Source: Halanaerobiaceae bacterium
GTDB taxonomy: Bacteria > Bacillota > Halanaerobiia > Halanaerobiales > Halarsenatibacteraceae
DNA length: 53,841 bases
Reading direction: 5' to 3'
Assembly: GCA_003553485.1 (NCBI GenBank)
Contig: PWEJ01000151.1
Span: 1-53,841 of the forward strand
Within the stretch, counting starts at the first letter, position 1; each line of letters opens with the position of its first letter. A model generated the notes under the pieces. That model did not search any database and had not been told where the DNA came from. It worked only from the letters and a program-made list of their open reading frames with translations. Below are positions 17,593-26,056 of the stretch, piece by piece. The position numbers and the translations under genes were made by a program.

Positions 17593-18085
17593 TATAATCC
17601 CCGTCCTCTTTGAGCCAATCAGCCGCCAGCTGAACAGCTTCCACAATTTGCTTATAACCTGTGCAGCGACATAAATTTCCTGAAATAGCTTCTTTAATCT
17701 CTTTAACTCCTGGCTCGGCATTACGTCGTAATAGAGCTAAGCTACTCAAAACCATGCCCGGGGTACAATAACCACATTGAATCGCCCCTTTTTCGATGAA
17801 AGCCTGTTGGAGAGGGTGTAATTCTTCCTCTTTATTAGCAGCAGTTAATCCTTCAATCGTTAATACTTCTTTACCCTCAGCCTGGCCCACCAAAACTAAA
17901 CAAGAATTTACTGGCTCACCAGCTAAGAGAACAGTACAGGCTCCACATTCACCCACTCCACAACCTTCTTTGCAACCAGTAAGGCTAAAACCCTCTCTAA
18001 GCAAATCCAATAACCGCCAATTGGCAGGAACAGTACGAGAAACTTTTTTATGATTAATGGTTAAATTGACTTCTATTTCTTTCAT
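17585..18085 (-). CDS. Molybdenum hydroxylase small subunit, 2x[2Fe-2S]
   Basis: 166 residues. The N-terminal plant-ferredoxin-type cluster is ligated by C42, C47, C50 and C62 (GCGVGECGACTV) and the second cluster by C104, C107, C139 and C141 (CGYCTPG, GNLCRCTGY). This is the electron-transfer subunit of xanthine dehydrogenase/CO dehydrogenase-type hydroxylases. Its start overlaps the stop of the FAD subunit by four bases (ATGA), and its end overlaps the M20 gene. It forms a complex with the products of 18082-18951 and 18951-21248 in the cytoplasm. Confidence 0.96.
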   Translation of the reverse strand: MKEIEVNLTINHKKVSRTVPANWRLLDLLREGFSLTGCKEGCGVGECGACTVLLAGEPVNSCLVLVGQAEGKEVLTIEGLTAANKEEELHPLQQAFIEKGAIQCGYCTPGMVLSSLALLRRNAEPGVKEIKEAISGNLCRCTGYKQIVEAVQLAADWLKEDGDYIE

Positions 18086-18951
18086 GATATCTCCCCCAGC
18101 GCTTGAGCAATAGTTCTACTAACTAAAGTCTGGATTACAGGTTCTTTGTAAGAAGTAGACCAACGATATCCGCTGCTAGCTATCATCTGTTCGGCCACCT
18201 CTTTTGCCACTTGATCAAGTACTTTTTGCTCGGGTTTTTCTCCCTTCAAAATCTCTTCCGCCTCTTTTAACCTCCTGATACTAGGTGTGACAGAACCTGT
18301 GGCCAGAGAGAAGTCTGTAACTCTTCCCTGCTCATTTAATTTTATTATTGCAGCTACACTCATACGAGAAATAGCTAAAGCTTTACGGCGCCCTAGCTTC
18401 ATAAAGGCGGTAGCACTACCTTCTTCTGGCAACGAAAAACAAATATTTGTTAACACTTCCTGAGGTTGGCGGGCTGTTTGATAGGGGCCCGTTAGAAAGT
18501 CAGCAAGTGACATTTGGCGTTCCTCTCTTAAAGAGGTCAATTTCACCTCAGCCTCTAATGCTACTAAAGGAGGAACAGTATCAGCACAGGGGGCAGCATT
18601 ACAGATGTTTCCTCCCAGAGTGCCTCTAGTTCTAATCTGAGGAGAGCCAATAGCTCTTACTGCCTGTTGCAAAAATGGAATTTTATCTGTGAGCTTATCC
18701 TGTTTGTCTATCTCGGCATGGGTAACCAAAGGGCCTAGGTTAGCCTCTTTAGCTGTTAAATCAATTTTTTTTAGTTCTCCTATGTTGCTAATATCAACAA
18801 TATGCTTTACCTTTTCAGGCATGTTATCACTGCGAAGAGCTACCAGCAAATCTGTTCCTCCTGCCAGCACTCTAGCCTGAGGACCATAGTTATCTAGCAG
18901 CTCCAAAGCTCCCTTTAGTTCCTGAGGTCTATGGTAATTCAGCTGTCTCAT
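18082..18951 (-). CDS. Molybdenum hydroxylase FAD-binding subunit
   Basis: 289 residues. FAD contacts are seen in VLAGGTDLLVALRS (about 34-47) and in GTLGGNICNAAPCADTVPPL (about 114-133), as in XdhB/CoxM/YgfM-type proteins. It carries electrons from the Fe-S subunit to NAD or another acceptor. It starts one base inside the large-subunit stop (TAATG) and ends four bases inside the small-subunit start, so the three genes are translationally coupled. YgfM, the counterpart in the E. coli purine locus, has a similar size. Confidence 0.95.
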   Translation of the reverse strand: MRQLNYHRPQELKGALELLDNYGPQARVLAGGTDLLVALRSDNMPEKVKHIVDISNIGELKKIDLTAKEANLGPLVTHAEIDKQDKLTDKIPFLQQAVRAIGSPQIRTRGTLGGNICNAAPCADTVPPLVALEAEVKLTSLREERQMSLADFLTGPYQTARQPQEVLTNICFSLPEEGSATAFMKLGRRKALAISRMSVAAIIKLNEQGRVTDFSLATGSVTPSIRRLKEAEEILKGEKPEQKVLDQVAKEVAEQMIASSGYRWSTSYKEPVIQTLVSRTIAQALGEIS

Positions 18952-21248
18952 TATTTTCCATCCTTTCTAGATAACATCCGGCCTAATTTAACTCGTTCTA
19001 GATTACAGGGTAGCTCTCTCAATCTCCGTCCACTGGCCTGAGCCACAGCATTAGCTATAGCCGCAGGATGAACTTCACAGGCAGCTTCACCTAAACTTTT
19101 AGCACCATAAGGACCATACTCATCAGCAGTTTCTACAATAATAGCTTCCATCTCTGGAACATCTAAGGCTGTCGGTATTAGATATTCATCAAGGTTTAAG
19201 GTTTCAACCTTTCCTTCTTCTGTCACTACCTCTTCTAAAACCCCCATTCCCTGCCCCATAGCTATACCACCATATATCTGCCCTAAAACAGCATCAATAT
19301 TAATAGCCGTTCCCACATCATGGGCAGCAGTTAATTTCTCTACCTCTACCATTCCAGTTCCCTGGTCCACTAAAACTTCTGCTACTACAGCTGCCCAGGC
19401 ATAGGTAGGGAAAGCCTCACCTTGATTATTATCATGATTAAGGCGAGCAGGTCCGGGATTAAACCAGGCTAACTCTGTTAATAAAACTCCAACAGCCTTA
19501 GCCTCCTGTACTAACTTTTCATAACTTATCCCCTGTTCTATATTGTCCTTTTTAAAGATTCTTTCGTTCTCCAGCAAAAGATTCTCTGGTTTTTCTTCTA
19601 ATAGCTCACCGGCCAGGTCTAGCATTTTTTTCTTAACTTTATCTGCAGCCATTTTTACAGCTCGCCCTCCTATCATCGCTCCTCGGGAAGCCACAGTAGG
19701 ACCTCCATCAGGGATAATAGCTGTATTTACATTAGGGTAATTTATTCTTCCAATGTCAATTCCTAAAGTCTCGGCAGCTATCTGGGCATGAGCTGTTTTT
19801 AAACCCTGACCATTTTCTGATAATCCTGTTATCAAGTTCACACTACCATCACCCTGGATTGACAGCAAAGCGCCGGTAGCATCTAGAGCCTCTCCTCCTA
19901 AGCCTGCTCCACGAAAGGATACAGCTAAGCCTATTCCTTTACAGATCTCCCCCTCCTGCTGAGAATATTTTTCTCGTTTTTGATGAAAGTCAGTCTTTTC
20001 AACTACTTCCTCAATCATCTCAGCTAAAGGAGCAGGTATCTCCTCTCCTAAAGGCTGACTGGAAGGTGTTGTATCTCCTGGTCGTAGCACATTTTTTAGA
20101 CGAAACTCTACTGGATCCATATCCATTTCTTCAGCTAGTTCATCCATCAACGATTCTATGGCAAATATATTCTGGGGAGAGGAAAATCCTCGCATAGCCC
20201 CTCCATAAATTGTGTTGGTATAGACTCCCTTAACACTGGTTTTAATATGGTCTAAAGCATAGGGGCCGGTAGTATGAATAACGCAGCGCCAATTGGTAAA
20301 CTGAGACTGCTTATTGTAACCACCACTTTGGGCAATTACTTCGGTTTCCATAGCTACAATCTCGCCATCTTCTTTCAAACCCACTTTATAATTAAAACGA
20401 TAGGGGTGTCTTTTAGAACTTTCCAGCATCGATTCTTCACGGCTTAAAACTATTTTGACGGGTCTATTGAATTTCTGAGCAGCTACAGCAGCTCGAGCAC
20501 TTAAACGAGAGGCAACTTCATCTTTACCCCCAAAGGTCCCACCAATAACGCTCTGCTCGATGGTGACCTGATTTAACGCCCACCCCAAAGCGCCTGCTGT
20601 ATGGTCCCGGACATAAAAGGGATTTTGAATTGAACCGTAGACTGTCATTCTTTCCCCGCCATAATCAGGGACAGCTACCACTGCCTCTGGTTCCAGGTAA
20701 GCATGCTCTACAAATTGAGTCTGATAAGTTCTCTCAATGATCTTATCGGCCTCAGCCATACCTTTTTTTACATCACCTTTTCGCAAATTATGCCGACTAT
20801 TTAAAGCCACATTATCAGGGTGTTCGGCATGAATTACCGGGGCGTCCTCAGCTAATGCATCATCAATAGTCTCAACCACTGGCAAGGGGTTATACTCTAC
20901 TGACACCGCCTGCTGACCTTCCCAGGCAGCCTGCCTATTTTCTGCCACCACTAAAGCTACACCATCACCAGGATATCTGACTTTATCGCCAGTGAGAACT
21001 CTAAAATGTCCAAACAACTGATTTTCTCCCGGTACATCCTCAGCTGTCAACACAGCTAACACTCCTGCTACAGCTTCTGCTTCAGCTGTGTTGATTTCAA
21101 CTATTTCTGCATGAGGATACTCGCTATAAACAGTACAGGCATATAACATATTTTCAAACTCTAAATCAGCACCATACTCTGCTTTCCCCGTCACTTTTTC
21201 CTGCAGGTCAATTTTATTGATTTTTTTATTAATATATTTAAAACTCAT
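18951..21248 (-). CDS. Molybdenum hydroxylase catalytic subunit (xanthine dehydrogenase family)
   Basis: 765 residues. The N-terminal hammerhead domain (KVTGKAEYGADLEF, LYACTVYSEYPHAEI) is followed by the molybdopterin domain with GGTFGGKDE, GGAMRGFSSPQ and a C-terminal YGAKSLGEAACE segment. The Glu in that last segment corresponds to the catalytic glutamate of the family. Neighbouring ygeW-, ygeY- and ssnA-like genes suggest a purine or related N-heterocycle hydroxylase of the XdhD or selenium-dependent type. Selenium use cannot be seen from the protein because the labile selenium is not encoded. It begins the three-subunit set. Confidence 0.93.
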   Translation of the reverse strand: MSFKYINKKINKIDLQEKVTGKAEYGADLEFENMLYACTVYSEYPHAEIVEINTAEAEAVAGVLAVLTAEDVPGENQLFGHFRVLTGDKVRYPGDGVALVVAENRQAAWEGQQAVSVEYNPLPVVETIDDALAEDAPVIHAEHPDNVALNSRHNLRKGDVKKGMAEADKIIERTYQTQFVEHAYLEPEAVVAVPDYGGERMTVYGSIQNPFYVRDHTAGALGWALNQVTIEQSVIGGTFGGKDEVASRLSARAAVAAQKFNRPVKIVLSREESMLESSKRHPYRFNYKVGLKEDGEIVAMETEVIAQSGGYNKQSQFTNWRCVIHTTGPYALDHIKTSVKGVYTNTIYGGAMRGFSSPQNIFAIESLMDELAEEMDMDPVEFRLKNVLRPGDTTPSSQPLGEEIPAPLAEMIEEVVEKTDFHQKREKYSQQEGEICKGIGLAVSFRGAGLGGEALDATGALLSIQGDGSVNLITGLSENGQGLKTAHAQIAAETLGIDIGRINYPNVNTAIIPDGGPTVASRGAMIGGRAVKMAADKVKKKMLDLAGELLEEKPENLLLENERIFKKDNIEQGISYEKLVQEAKAVGVLLTELAWFNPGPARLNHDNNQGEAFPTYAWAAVVAEVLVDQGTGMVEVEKLTAAHDVGTAINIDAVLGQIYGGIAMGQGMGVLEEVVTEEGKVETLNLDEYLIPTALDVPEMEAIIVETADEYGPYGAKSLGEAACEVHPAAIANAVAQASGRRLRELPCNLERVKLGRMLSRKDGK

Positions 21249-21297
21249 GGGAACACTCCCTTAAAATATCACTAACTAACAGTAAATTGTAAAATTC

Positions 21298-21483
21298 TTA
21301 TTCATCACGGTGCAAAAATGATAAAAAGGCATCACAATGCAGACATTGAAAGTCATCTTCTTCCTTGTCTTTATGCTCTTTTTCAACACATTCTGGGCAA
21401 TAAACATAACCACAGGTTGGACATTCTAGGATTTCTTTTTCCTTATCGAGCTCTTTTTTACAATGTTTACACTTTTTAGCCAC
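21298..21483 (-). CDS. Small double zinc-ribbon protein
   Basis: 61 residues with four CxxC pairs (CKHC, CPTC, CPEC, CLHC), enough to bind two zinc ions. The linkers are very acidic and basic (VEKEHKDKEEDDF). I do not recognise a named family. It lies between a zinc dehydrogenase gene and the molybdenum hydroxylase genes, 35 bases after the former, in the same operon. Possible roles are a metal or nucleic-acid binding accessory, or a handler for the hydroxylase; none can be favoured. Confidence 0.75.
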   Translation of the reverse strand: MAKKCKHCKKELDKEKEILECPTCGYVYCPECVEKEHKDKEEDDFQCLHCDAFLSFLHRDE

Positions 21484-21518
21484 TTTAGCCCAACTCCTTT
21501 AGAATTTCTTAATATTTT

Positions 21519-22556
21519 TTACTCCCATTTCATTAAATAACGATGAACATCAGGGTTTTCTTCTGCTTTTTTCATGGTATCCATAAGATCAGAAAATGCT
21601 GCTTCCTTCAAATTGAATTTACTAAAATCAATCATTTCAGCGCTTATTATACGAGCGGCTTTGCGAAAACTCTCCTGGTCATGTCTAATACTACCTGTCA
21701 AATTAATTTCTTTATAATGGATTAAATCTAAGTTAATCTCTCCGCTATCAACATGAAGAGGAGCGTAAATAACCACGTTACCATTTTCCACTACAGCCTC
21801 TAGACACTGGTTAACAACATCTACACCACCAGCTGTATAAAAGATATTCTCTGGACCGAATCCGGCTGTTCTTTCTTTAACTTCCTCAACCCAGTCTACT
21901 TTGCTAGGATCCAGTACCGCATCTGCTCCCATCTCTTTCGCCAGTTGCTGTCTTTTTTTATTCAATTCCAGCACCACTACCTGCTGCCCTCTTAATTTTA
22001 GTAATTGTAGACCTAGCAACCCCATAATGCCAGCACCAATAATTATTGAAGTATCTGTCGGTTCAATATTAACTCTCATCTGGCTTCTGGTTAGGCAGGC
22101 AATTGGTTCTGCTAATGCAATATAGGCAGGATTAACCTTCTGCTCTATTTTATAAACTTCGTAGTCTTTGGCAATGACATACTCACTAAAACCTCCTGGT
22201 CCCCAGACTTCATCTTTGGAGATAGGTTTAAAGTTTTCTACACAGTGATTATCCAATCCTTTTCGACAATAATAGCAGCTATTGCATCGTTCAAACTTAG
22301 CAACTGTTGCCTTATCTCCCGGTTTAAAACGATCTGCTACCGATTCCCCAGCTTTTACAACTTCTGCCGATATTTCATGCCCTCCGCTGAAGGGAAATTG
22401 AACATCCTCTAATCCTTGAAAAATGTGTCTTTCCCAGGTGCAAAGACCACAATACTTTACCTCAAGCAGTACTTCATCGCTTTCTAGTTCTCTAATTGGC
22501 TGCTCAATAACTTTATATTCTCCTGGCTCAGTAAAGATAATCTGTTTATTCTTCAA
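21519..22556 (-). CDS. Zinc-dependent medium-chain alcohol/polyol dehydrogenase (A)
   Basis: 345 residues of the MDR superfamily. Catalytic zinc residues lie in CGLCTWE and GGHEI near the N-terminus. The structural zinc lobe is CNSCYYCRKGLDNHC, and the NAD fold has GAGIMGLLGLQLL followed by an acidic residue (VLELNKKR), which favours NAD over NADP. It is a close relative of the protein at 26057-27091, sharing the unusual CGLCTWE sequence and the same lobe layout. It probably oxidises a polyol, or a carbohydrate carbinol, feeding the FGGY kinase. The exact substrate is unknown. Confidence 0.85.
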   Translation of the reverse strand: MKNKQIIFTEPGEYKVIEQPIRELESDEVLLEVKYCGLCTWERHIFQGLEDVQFPFSGGHEISAEVVKAGESVADRFKPGDKATVAKFERCNSCYYCRKGLDNHCVENFKPISKDEVWGPGGFSEYVIAKDYEVYKIEQKVNPAYIALAEPIACLTRSQMRVNIEPTDTSIIIGAGIMGLLGLQLLKLRGQQVVVLELNKKRQQLAKEMGADAVLDPSKVDWVEEVKERTAGFGPENIFYTAGGVDVVNQCLEAVVENGNVVIYAPLHVDSGEINLDLIHYKEINLTGSIRHDQESFRKAARIISAEMIDFSKFNLKEAAFSDLMDTMKKAEENPDVHRYLMKWE

Positions 22557-22575
22557 TTTTTATTCACCTCCAAAA

Positions 22576-23562
22576 TTAAAATTCCAAGAGGACTTTTATT
22601 TCCTCTTTGGCCAATAAGCTTTCAAAACCTCGCTCCCAATCTTTAATATCTAGTAACGAAGTAACTAAATCACTGACAAATATTTGTTTAGCAGCTAACA
22701 TATTTAAAGCATTCTCCCAGTTAGCCCAGCGATGGCAGAAAACCCCGTTTATTTGTAATTCTTTATAGGCAATTTTCTCAAAAACTACTTCTATCGGTTC
22801 TGGGTTCATTCCCACTTGAATAAGTTGACCTTTTCTTTTAACAGCGTCTAAAGCTGTATTAATCCCTCCAGCACTACCGGAGCATTCAAAGACCAGATCA
22901 TATTTTTCCGGCTGCACTTGAGAAATGACTTGCAGCCCATTATTTTCTGCCACCTGCAAACGCTTCTCATCCCCTTTAGCTCCGATGATATCAAGCTGAC
23001 AGTTATAATTTTTTATTGTTTTGCCTGCTAAAAGCCCCATGGGACCTGGTCCAATAATCAAAACTTTATTAAAGGGCTTTAAATTGGTATATTCAAGGGC
23101 ATGGAGAATAGAAGCTAAGGGCTCAGTCAAGGCTGCGTCCTTTAGACTAACTTCCTCCGGTACTAAGTGTAAATAGTCTGGATTAACATATACATATTCA
23201 GCAAAAGCCCCCTGCTTTTCAAAACCTACAGACTGCCGGTGAGAGCAAAGATGATATTCCCCCTGCTGGCAGAAGTCACAACATTCACAGGTCTTATAGG
23301 TGTGCTCTGCTGTTACTCGCTGTCCTGGCTGCCAATCTGTAACCTCTTTTCCACAACTTTCAATGAAACCACTAAATTCATGACCCATTACCCCAGCTAA
23401 ATCGGAAATATCAAAATGGCCAGCATAGGCATGGAGATCCGTTCCACAAATTCCAGCATATTTTACTTTCACTTTGACTTCTCTGGCTTTAGGTTCTCTT
23501 TCGTTTATTTCTGCTAAAGCAAAAGTTTTTTCTCCCTCTTGTGCCTCTATTAATGCTTGCAT
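22576..23562 (-). CDS. Zinc-dependent medium-chain alcohol/polyol dehydrogenase (B)
   Basis: 328 residues, MDR superfamily, with the common CGICGTDLHAY and MGHEFSG catalytic-zinc motifs, a structural lobe CECCDFCQQGEYHLC, and the nucleotide fold at GPGPMGLLAGKTI. It differs from dehydrogenases A and C in the CGICGTD signature and is closer to general sorbitol- or threonine-type dehydrogenases. It lies 19 bases upstream of dehydrogenase A in the same operon. A separate oxidation step on the same carbon skeleton is likely but not shown. Confidence 0.85.
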   Translation of the reverse strand: MQALIEAQEGEKTFALAEINEREPKAREVKVKVKYAGICGTDLHAYAGHFDISDLAGVMGHEFSGFIESCGKEVTDWQPGQRVTAEHTYKTCECCDFCQQGEYHLCSHRQSVGFEKQGAFAEYVYVNPDYLHLVPEEVSLKDAALTEPLASILHALEYTNLKPFNKVLIIGPGPMGLLAGKTIKNYNCQLDIIGAKGDEKRLQVAENNGLQVISQVQPEKYDLVFECSGSAGGINTALDAVKRKGQLIQVGMNPEPIEVVFEKIAYKELQINGVFCHRWANWENALNMLAAKQIFVSDLVTSLLDIKDWERGFESLLAKEEIKVLLEF

Positions 23563-23609
23563 TTGATCACCTCTAAAACTATATTTTCATTCCCACTCTT
23601 AATTTAATA

Positions 23610-24593
23610 TTATATTTCATCATTCTTTTTTCTCTGGTTTTGATAATAAAGTTTTTGTCTTGTATAAAAAAAGTTATCTTCTTTTAAAGCTACTGTAACT
23701 ATTTTGCCCAGTGGAACTTCAGACAGGCCAAAGGGGTTTCCTCTTCCTAAACTTATATCCCCTCCTACAAATATTCCGGAAAAGTTAAGAAATAGTTCAT
23801 CAAGAAGGCCTGCCTGCATTAATTGCCAGACATACCGCGATGGTTCAATTAAGACTCTATTTATCCCAATCTTTTTTAAAGCTGCTAAAAAATTCAAGTG
23901 ACATTCTCCTGATTTTTGAGCTGAGCTATGAATTACAAAAAGTTTATCCCGACTAAATAATTCCTTAATTTCCATCCTGCCCTGAAGAATATCCTTTAAA
24001 TTTATTTTCTTAAAGGAAAAATCTAATGCTGCTTCTAATTTTGTTAAACTATCTGTAAAAGTATAAATCCAGGTAGGAAAAGCCAGGTGGTGATAGATTT
24101 GATGCTCGGCTGGCAGATTCTCTCCAGATCGGGTGATGATGATATTGACAGGCTGCTCGGTTTTTTTCTTCAGTTTAGAGGTCCTAATTTGCACTAAATC
24201 ACGGTCATAAACAGCCCCTGTCAGATCAGGCTCGGCAGCTAAAGTGCTTCCTCCTAAGAAAACCGCATCAGCGTAAGTTCTATAAACATTAAGCAACCAG
24301 TAATCCGCCAGGGCACCGGTAGAATTTAACCAGTTAGCCCGGGCAATTAAGGTGCCATCTTGCCGATCAGGAAACGCTATTTTCCCATCTAATGAACTGA
24401 CATAGCTAGCCCATAACTGAGGCCTCTTTTCTGGCAGAGGAAAAAGATAAAAATCTCCCTGAGCTTCTTTTATCTTTTGGGGGGTGGAAAACCCATCCAC
24501 TGCTTTCTCTAGCAATTTCTGGTTTGTAAATATTCTCTTTAATTTTATCTTTTCACCTGGGAAATCCTGATATTTAATAGTATTATCCACCAT
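23610..24593 (-). CDS. RibD C-terminal / dihydrofolate-reductase-like reductase
   Basis: About 327 residues. The region from about 70 on (WASYVSSLDGKIAF..., DAVFLGGSTLAAEPDL, VLIEPSRYVWQLMQAGLLDELFLNFSGIFVGG) fits the RibD-C fold, which reduces ribosylamino-pyrimidines with NADPH in riboflavin synthesis. There is no deaminase domain and no rib gene nearby. The N-terminal 70 residues are not recognised. A GTG at 24608 extends the frame but overlaps the GAGG ribosome site; the ATG at 24593 is better placed. In this catabolic setting it may reduce or oxidise a ribosylated heterocycle or a sugar lactone. The role is inferred and uncertain. Confidence 0.75.
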   Translation of the reverse strand: MVDNTIKYQDFPGEKIKLKRIFTNQKLLEKAVDGFSTPQKIKEAQGDFYLFPLPEKRPQLWASYVSSLDGKIAFPDRQDGTLIARANWLNSTGALADYWLLNVYRTYADAVFLGGSTLAAEPDLTGAVYDRDLVQIRTSKLKKKTEQPVNIIITRSGENLPAEHQIYHHLAFPTWIYTFTDSLTKLEAALDFSFKKINLKDILQGRMEIKELFSRDKLFVIHSSAQKSGECHLNFLAALKKIGINRVLIEPSRYVWQLMQAGLLDELFLNFSGIFVGGDISLGRGNPFGLSEVPLGKIVTVALKEDNFFYTRQKLYYQNQRKKNDEI

Positions 24594-24612
24594 CAACAAT
24601 AACCTCACTAAT

Positions 24613-26043
24613 TTAATTGTATTTTACTTTAGTCAATAATTTTTCCTGATGTTGATATTTTTCATATAACTGATTATAATATTTTTTTTGCTCTAATTCA
24701 GGAATAACATTATTGCTGGCAAATCGGTCCAGTATATTTTTCCAATCAGCAATAGCTAAATCACCTACCGCTCTTGAAGCTATTAAACAGGCTCCCAGGT
24801 CAGCCCCAGCCTCCGGGATGTGTCTTACCTTTTGCTGACAAAAGTTAGCGATAATTTTTAAGAATAATTCACTTTGGGTACAACCACCACAAATATTTAT
24901 CTCCTGGGGTAGCTTATCCTGAGAAAAATGAGCCCGAGCTAAGCGAAAGGCTATGCTTTCTAATAATGCTCGGTATAAATGGGGATACCCCTGGTTTATT
25001 TGCCAGTTTAACAATAAAGCTCCAGTCCCTAATAATCCTGATGCCTGCCGGGAGCGAAAATCAGGATAAAATAACGGAGGTGATTCTGATAAGACCAAAT
25101 TAGCAGCAGCTTTATTCAACTCTTCTAACCCTCTATTAAAGGTTCTACTAAGTTTTTCTAAACTTTCTCCACAGCTCAAGACTTTGGTGAGAAACCTGGC
25201 TCGGCCTGCTTTGAAGTGAGGCTTATTAATATAATTATCCACAGAGCTATCAAGCTTTATATAGGTAGCTGAAGTGCCTAAATAGATTAAAGCCTGCTCA
25301 GGATTATAGGTTCCACTCCCTAACAAAGTAGCAAAAGAATCTCCTGTACCAGTAATAACCGGGACCCCCGCTGGTAACCCGGTCTCCTCAGCTACTTTTT
25401 TAGTAACACCACCAGCAATCTTAGCTGCTCCCTGCGGAAGGGGGAAAAGTGATTTAGCTAATCCTAATTTCTCTAAAACTGGCTCGGCCCAACTATTATC
25501 TTTAGGATTATAAATTTCCCCTATCATCAGAGCAGAATCCTTATCTAAGGTTTTCTCTCCTGTCAACCTATAGACCAAATATCCATGGGGGGAGAGGACA
25601 GTATCTATTTCCTGGAAAAGAGAAGGTTTTTGCTGAGCTAGCCAACAGATAGTAGGCAGAATATTTTCAGTGCTGACATTTAGTCCCAACTCTCTCTGTA
25701 AATATTCTGCTTCTTCGCTGGCCCTATTATCAATATGGAGAATTGCTTCCGGCAAAACCTCCCCCTGATTATTAAGAGCGGTAAATACTGGCACTAGCCC
25801 CGTTAAGCCGATGGCCTTTATATCTTCTTTATCTCCTGGAATTTCCTGCCACAGATCAGACAATAGGTCTTGCAAGTTATCCCACCAAAATTTTTTTGGC
25901 TCATGAACTGCCCGGCCAGGGGCTTTTGATTTTATCTGATATTTTTTGCTTTTTCTAGCAAAAAAATCACCTTCTTTAGATAGAAGAGCCACCTTCAAAC
26001 TAGAGCTGCCAATATCTATTCCTAAATAATAATCTTCCGCCAT
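24613..26043 (-). CDS. FGGY-family carbohydrate kinase
   Basis: 476 residues. The N-terminal phosphate motif GIDIGSSSLKV and the later GTGDSFATLLGSG and LGTSATY segments are those of FGGY kinases (xylulokinase, glycerol kinase, AI-2 kinase and relatives). The C-terminal GGCTQSELFLKIIANF motif completes the ATP fold. It would phosphorylate a ketose or polyol made by the adjacent zinc dehydrogenases, giving the substrate of the class I aldolase at 27109. The substrate cannot be told from sequence. It is 13 bases from the flanking dehydrogenase gene in the operon. Confidence 0.9.
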   Translation of the reverse strand: MAEDYYLGIDIGSSSLKVALLSKEGDFFARKSKKYQIKSKAPGRAVHEPKKFWWDNLQDLLSDLWQEIPGDKEDIKAIGLTGLVPVFTALNNQGEVLPEAILHIDNRASEEAEYLQRELGLNVSTENILPTICWLAQQKPSLFQEIDTVLSPHGYLVYRLTGEKTLDKDSALMIGEIYNPKDNSWAEPVLEKLGLAKSLFPLPQGAAKIAGGVTKKVAEETGLPAGVPVITGTGDSFATLLGSGTYNPEQALIYLGTSATYIKLDSSVDNYINKPHFKAGRARFLTKVLSCGESLEKLSRTFNRGLEELNKAAANLVLSESPPLFYPDFRSRQASGLLGTGALLLNWQINQGYPHLYRALLESIAFRLARAHFSQDKLPQEINICGGCTQSELFLKIIANFCQQKVRHIPEAGADLGACLIASRAVGDLAIADWKNILDRFASNNVIPELEQKKYYNQLYEKYQHQEKLLTKVKYN

Positions 26044-26056
26044 AATTATTTCTCTC

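Noticed and set aside
16402-17721. Long N-terminal extension of the second M20 protein
   Set aside because: The extension overlaps the Fe-S subunit gene in another frame; the internal TTG has a ribosome site and gives the normal family length.
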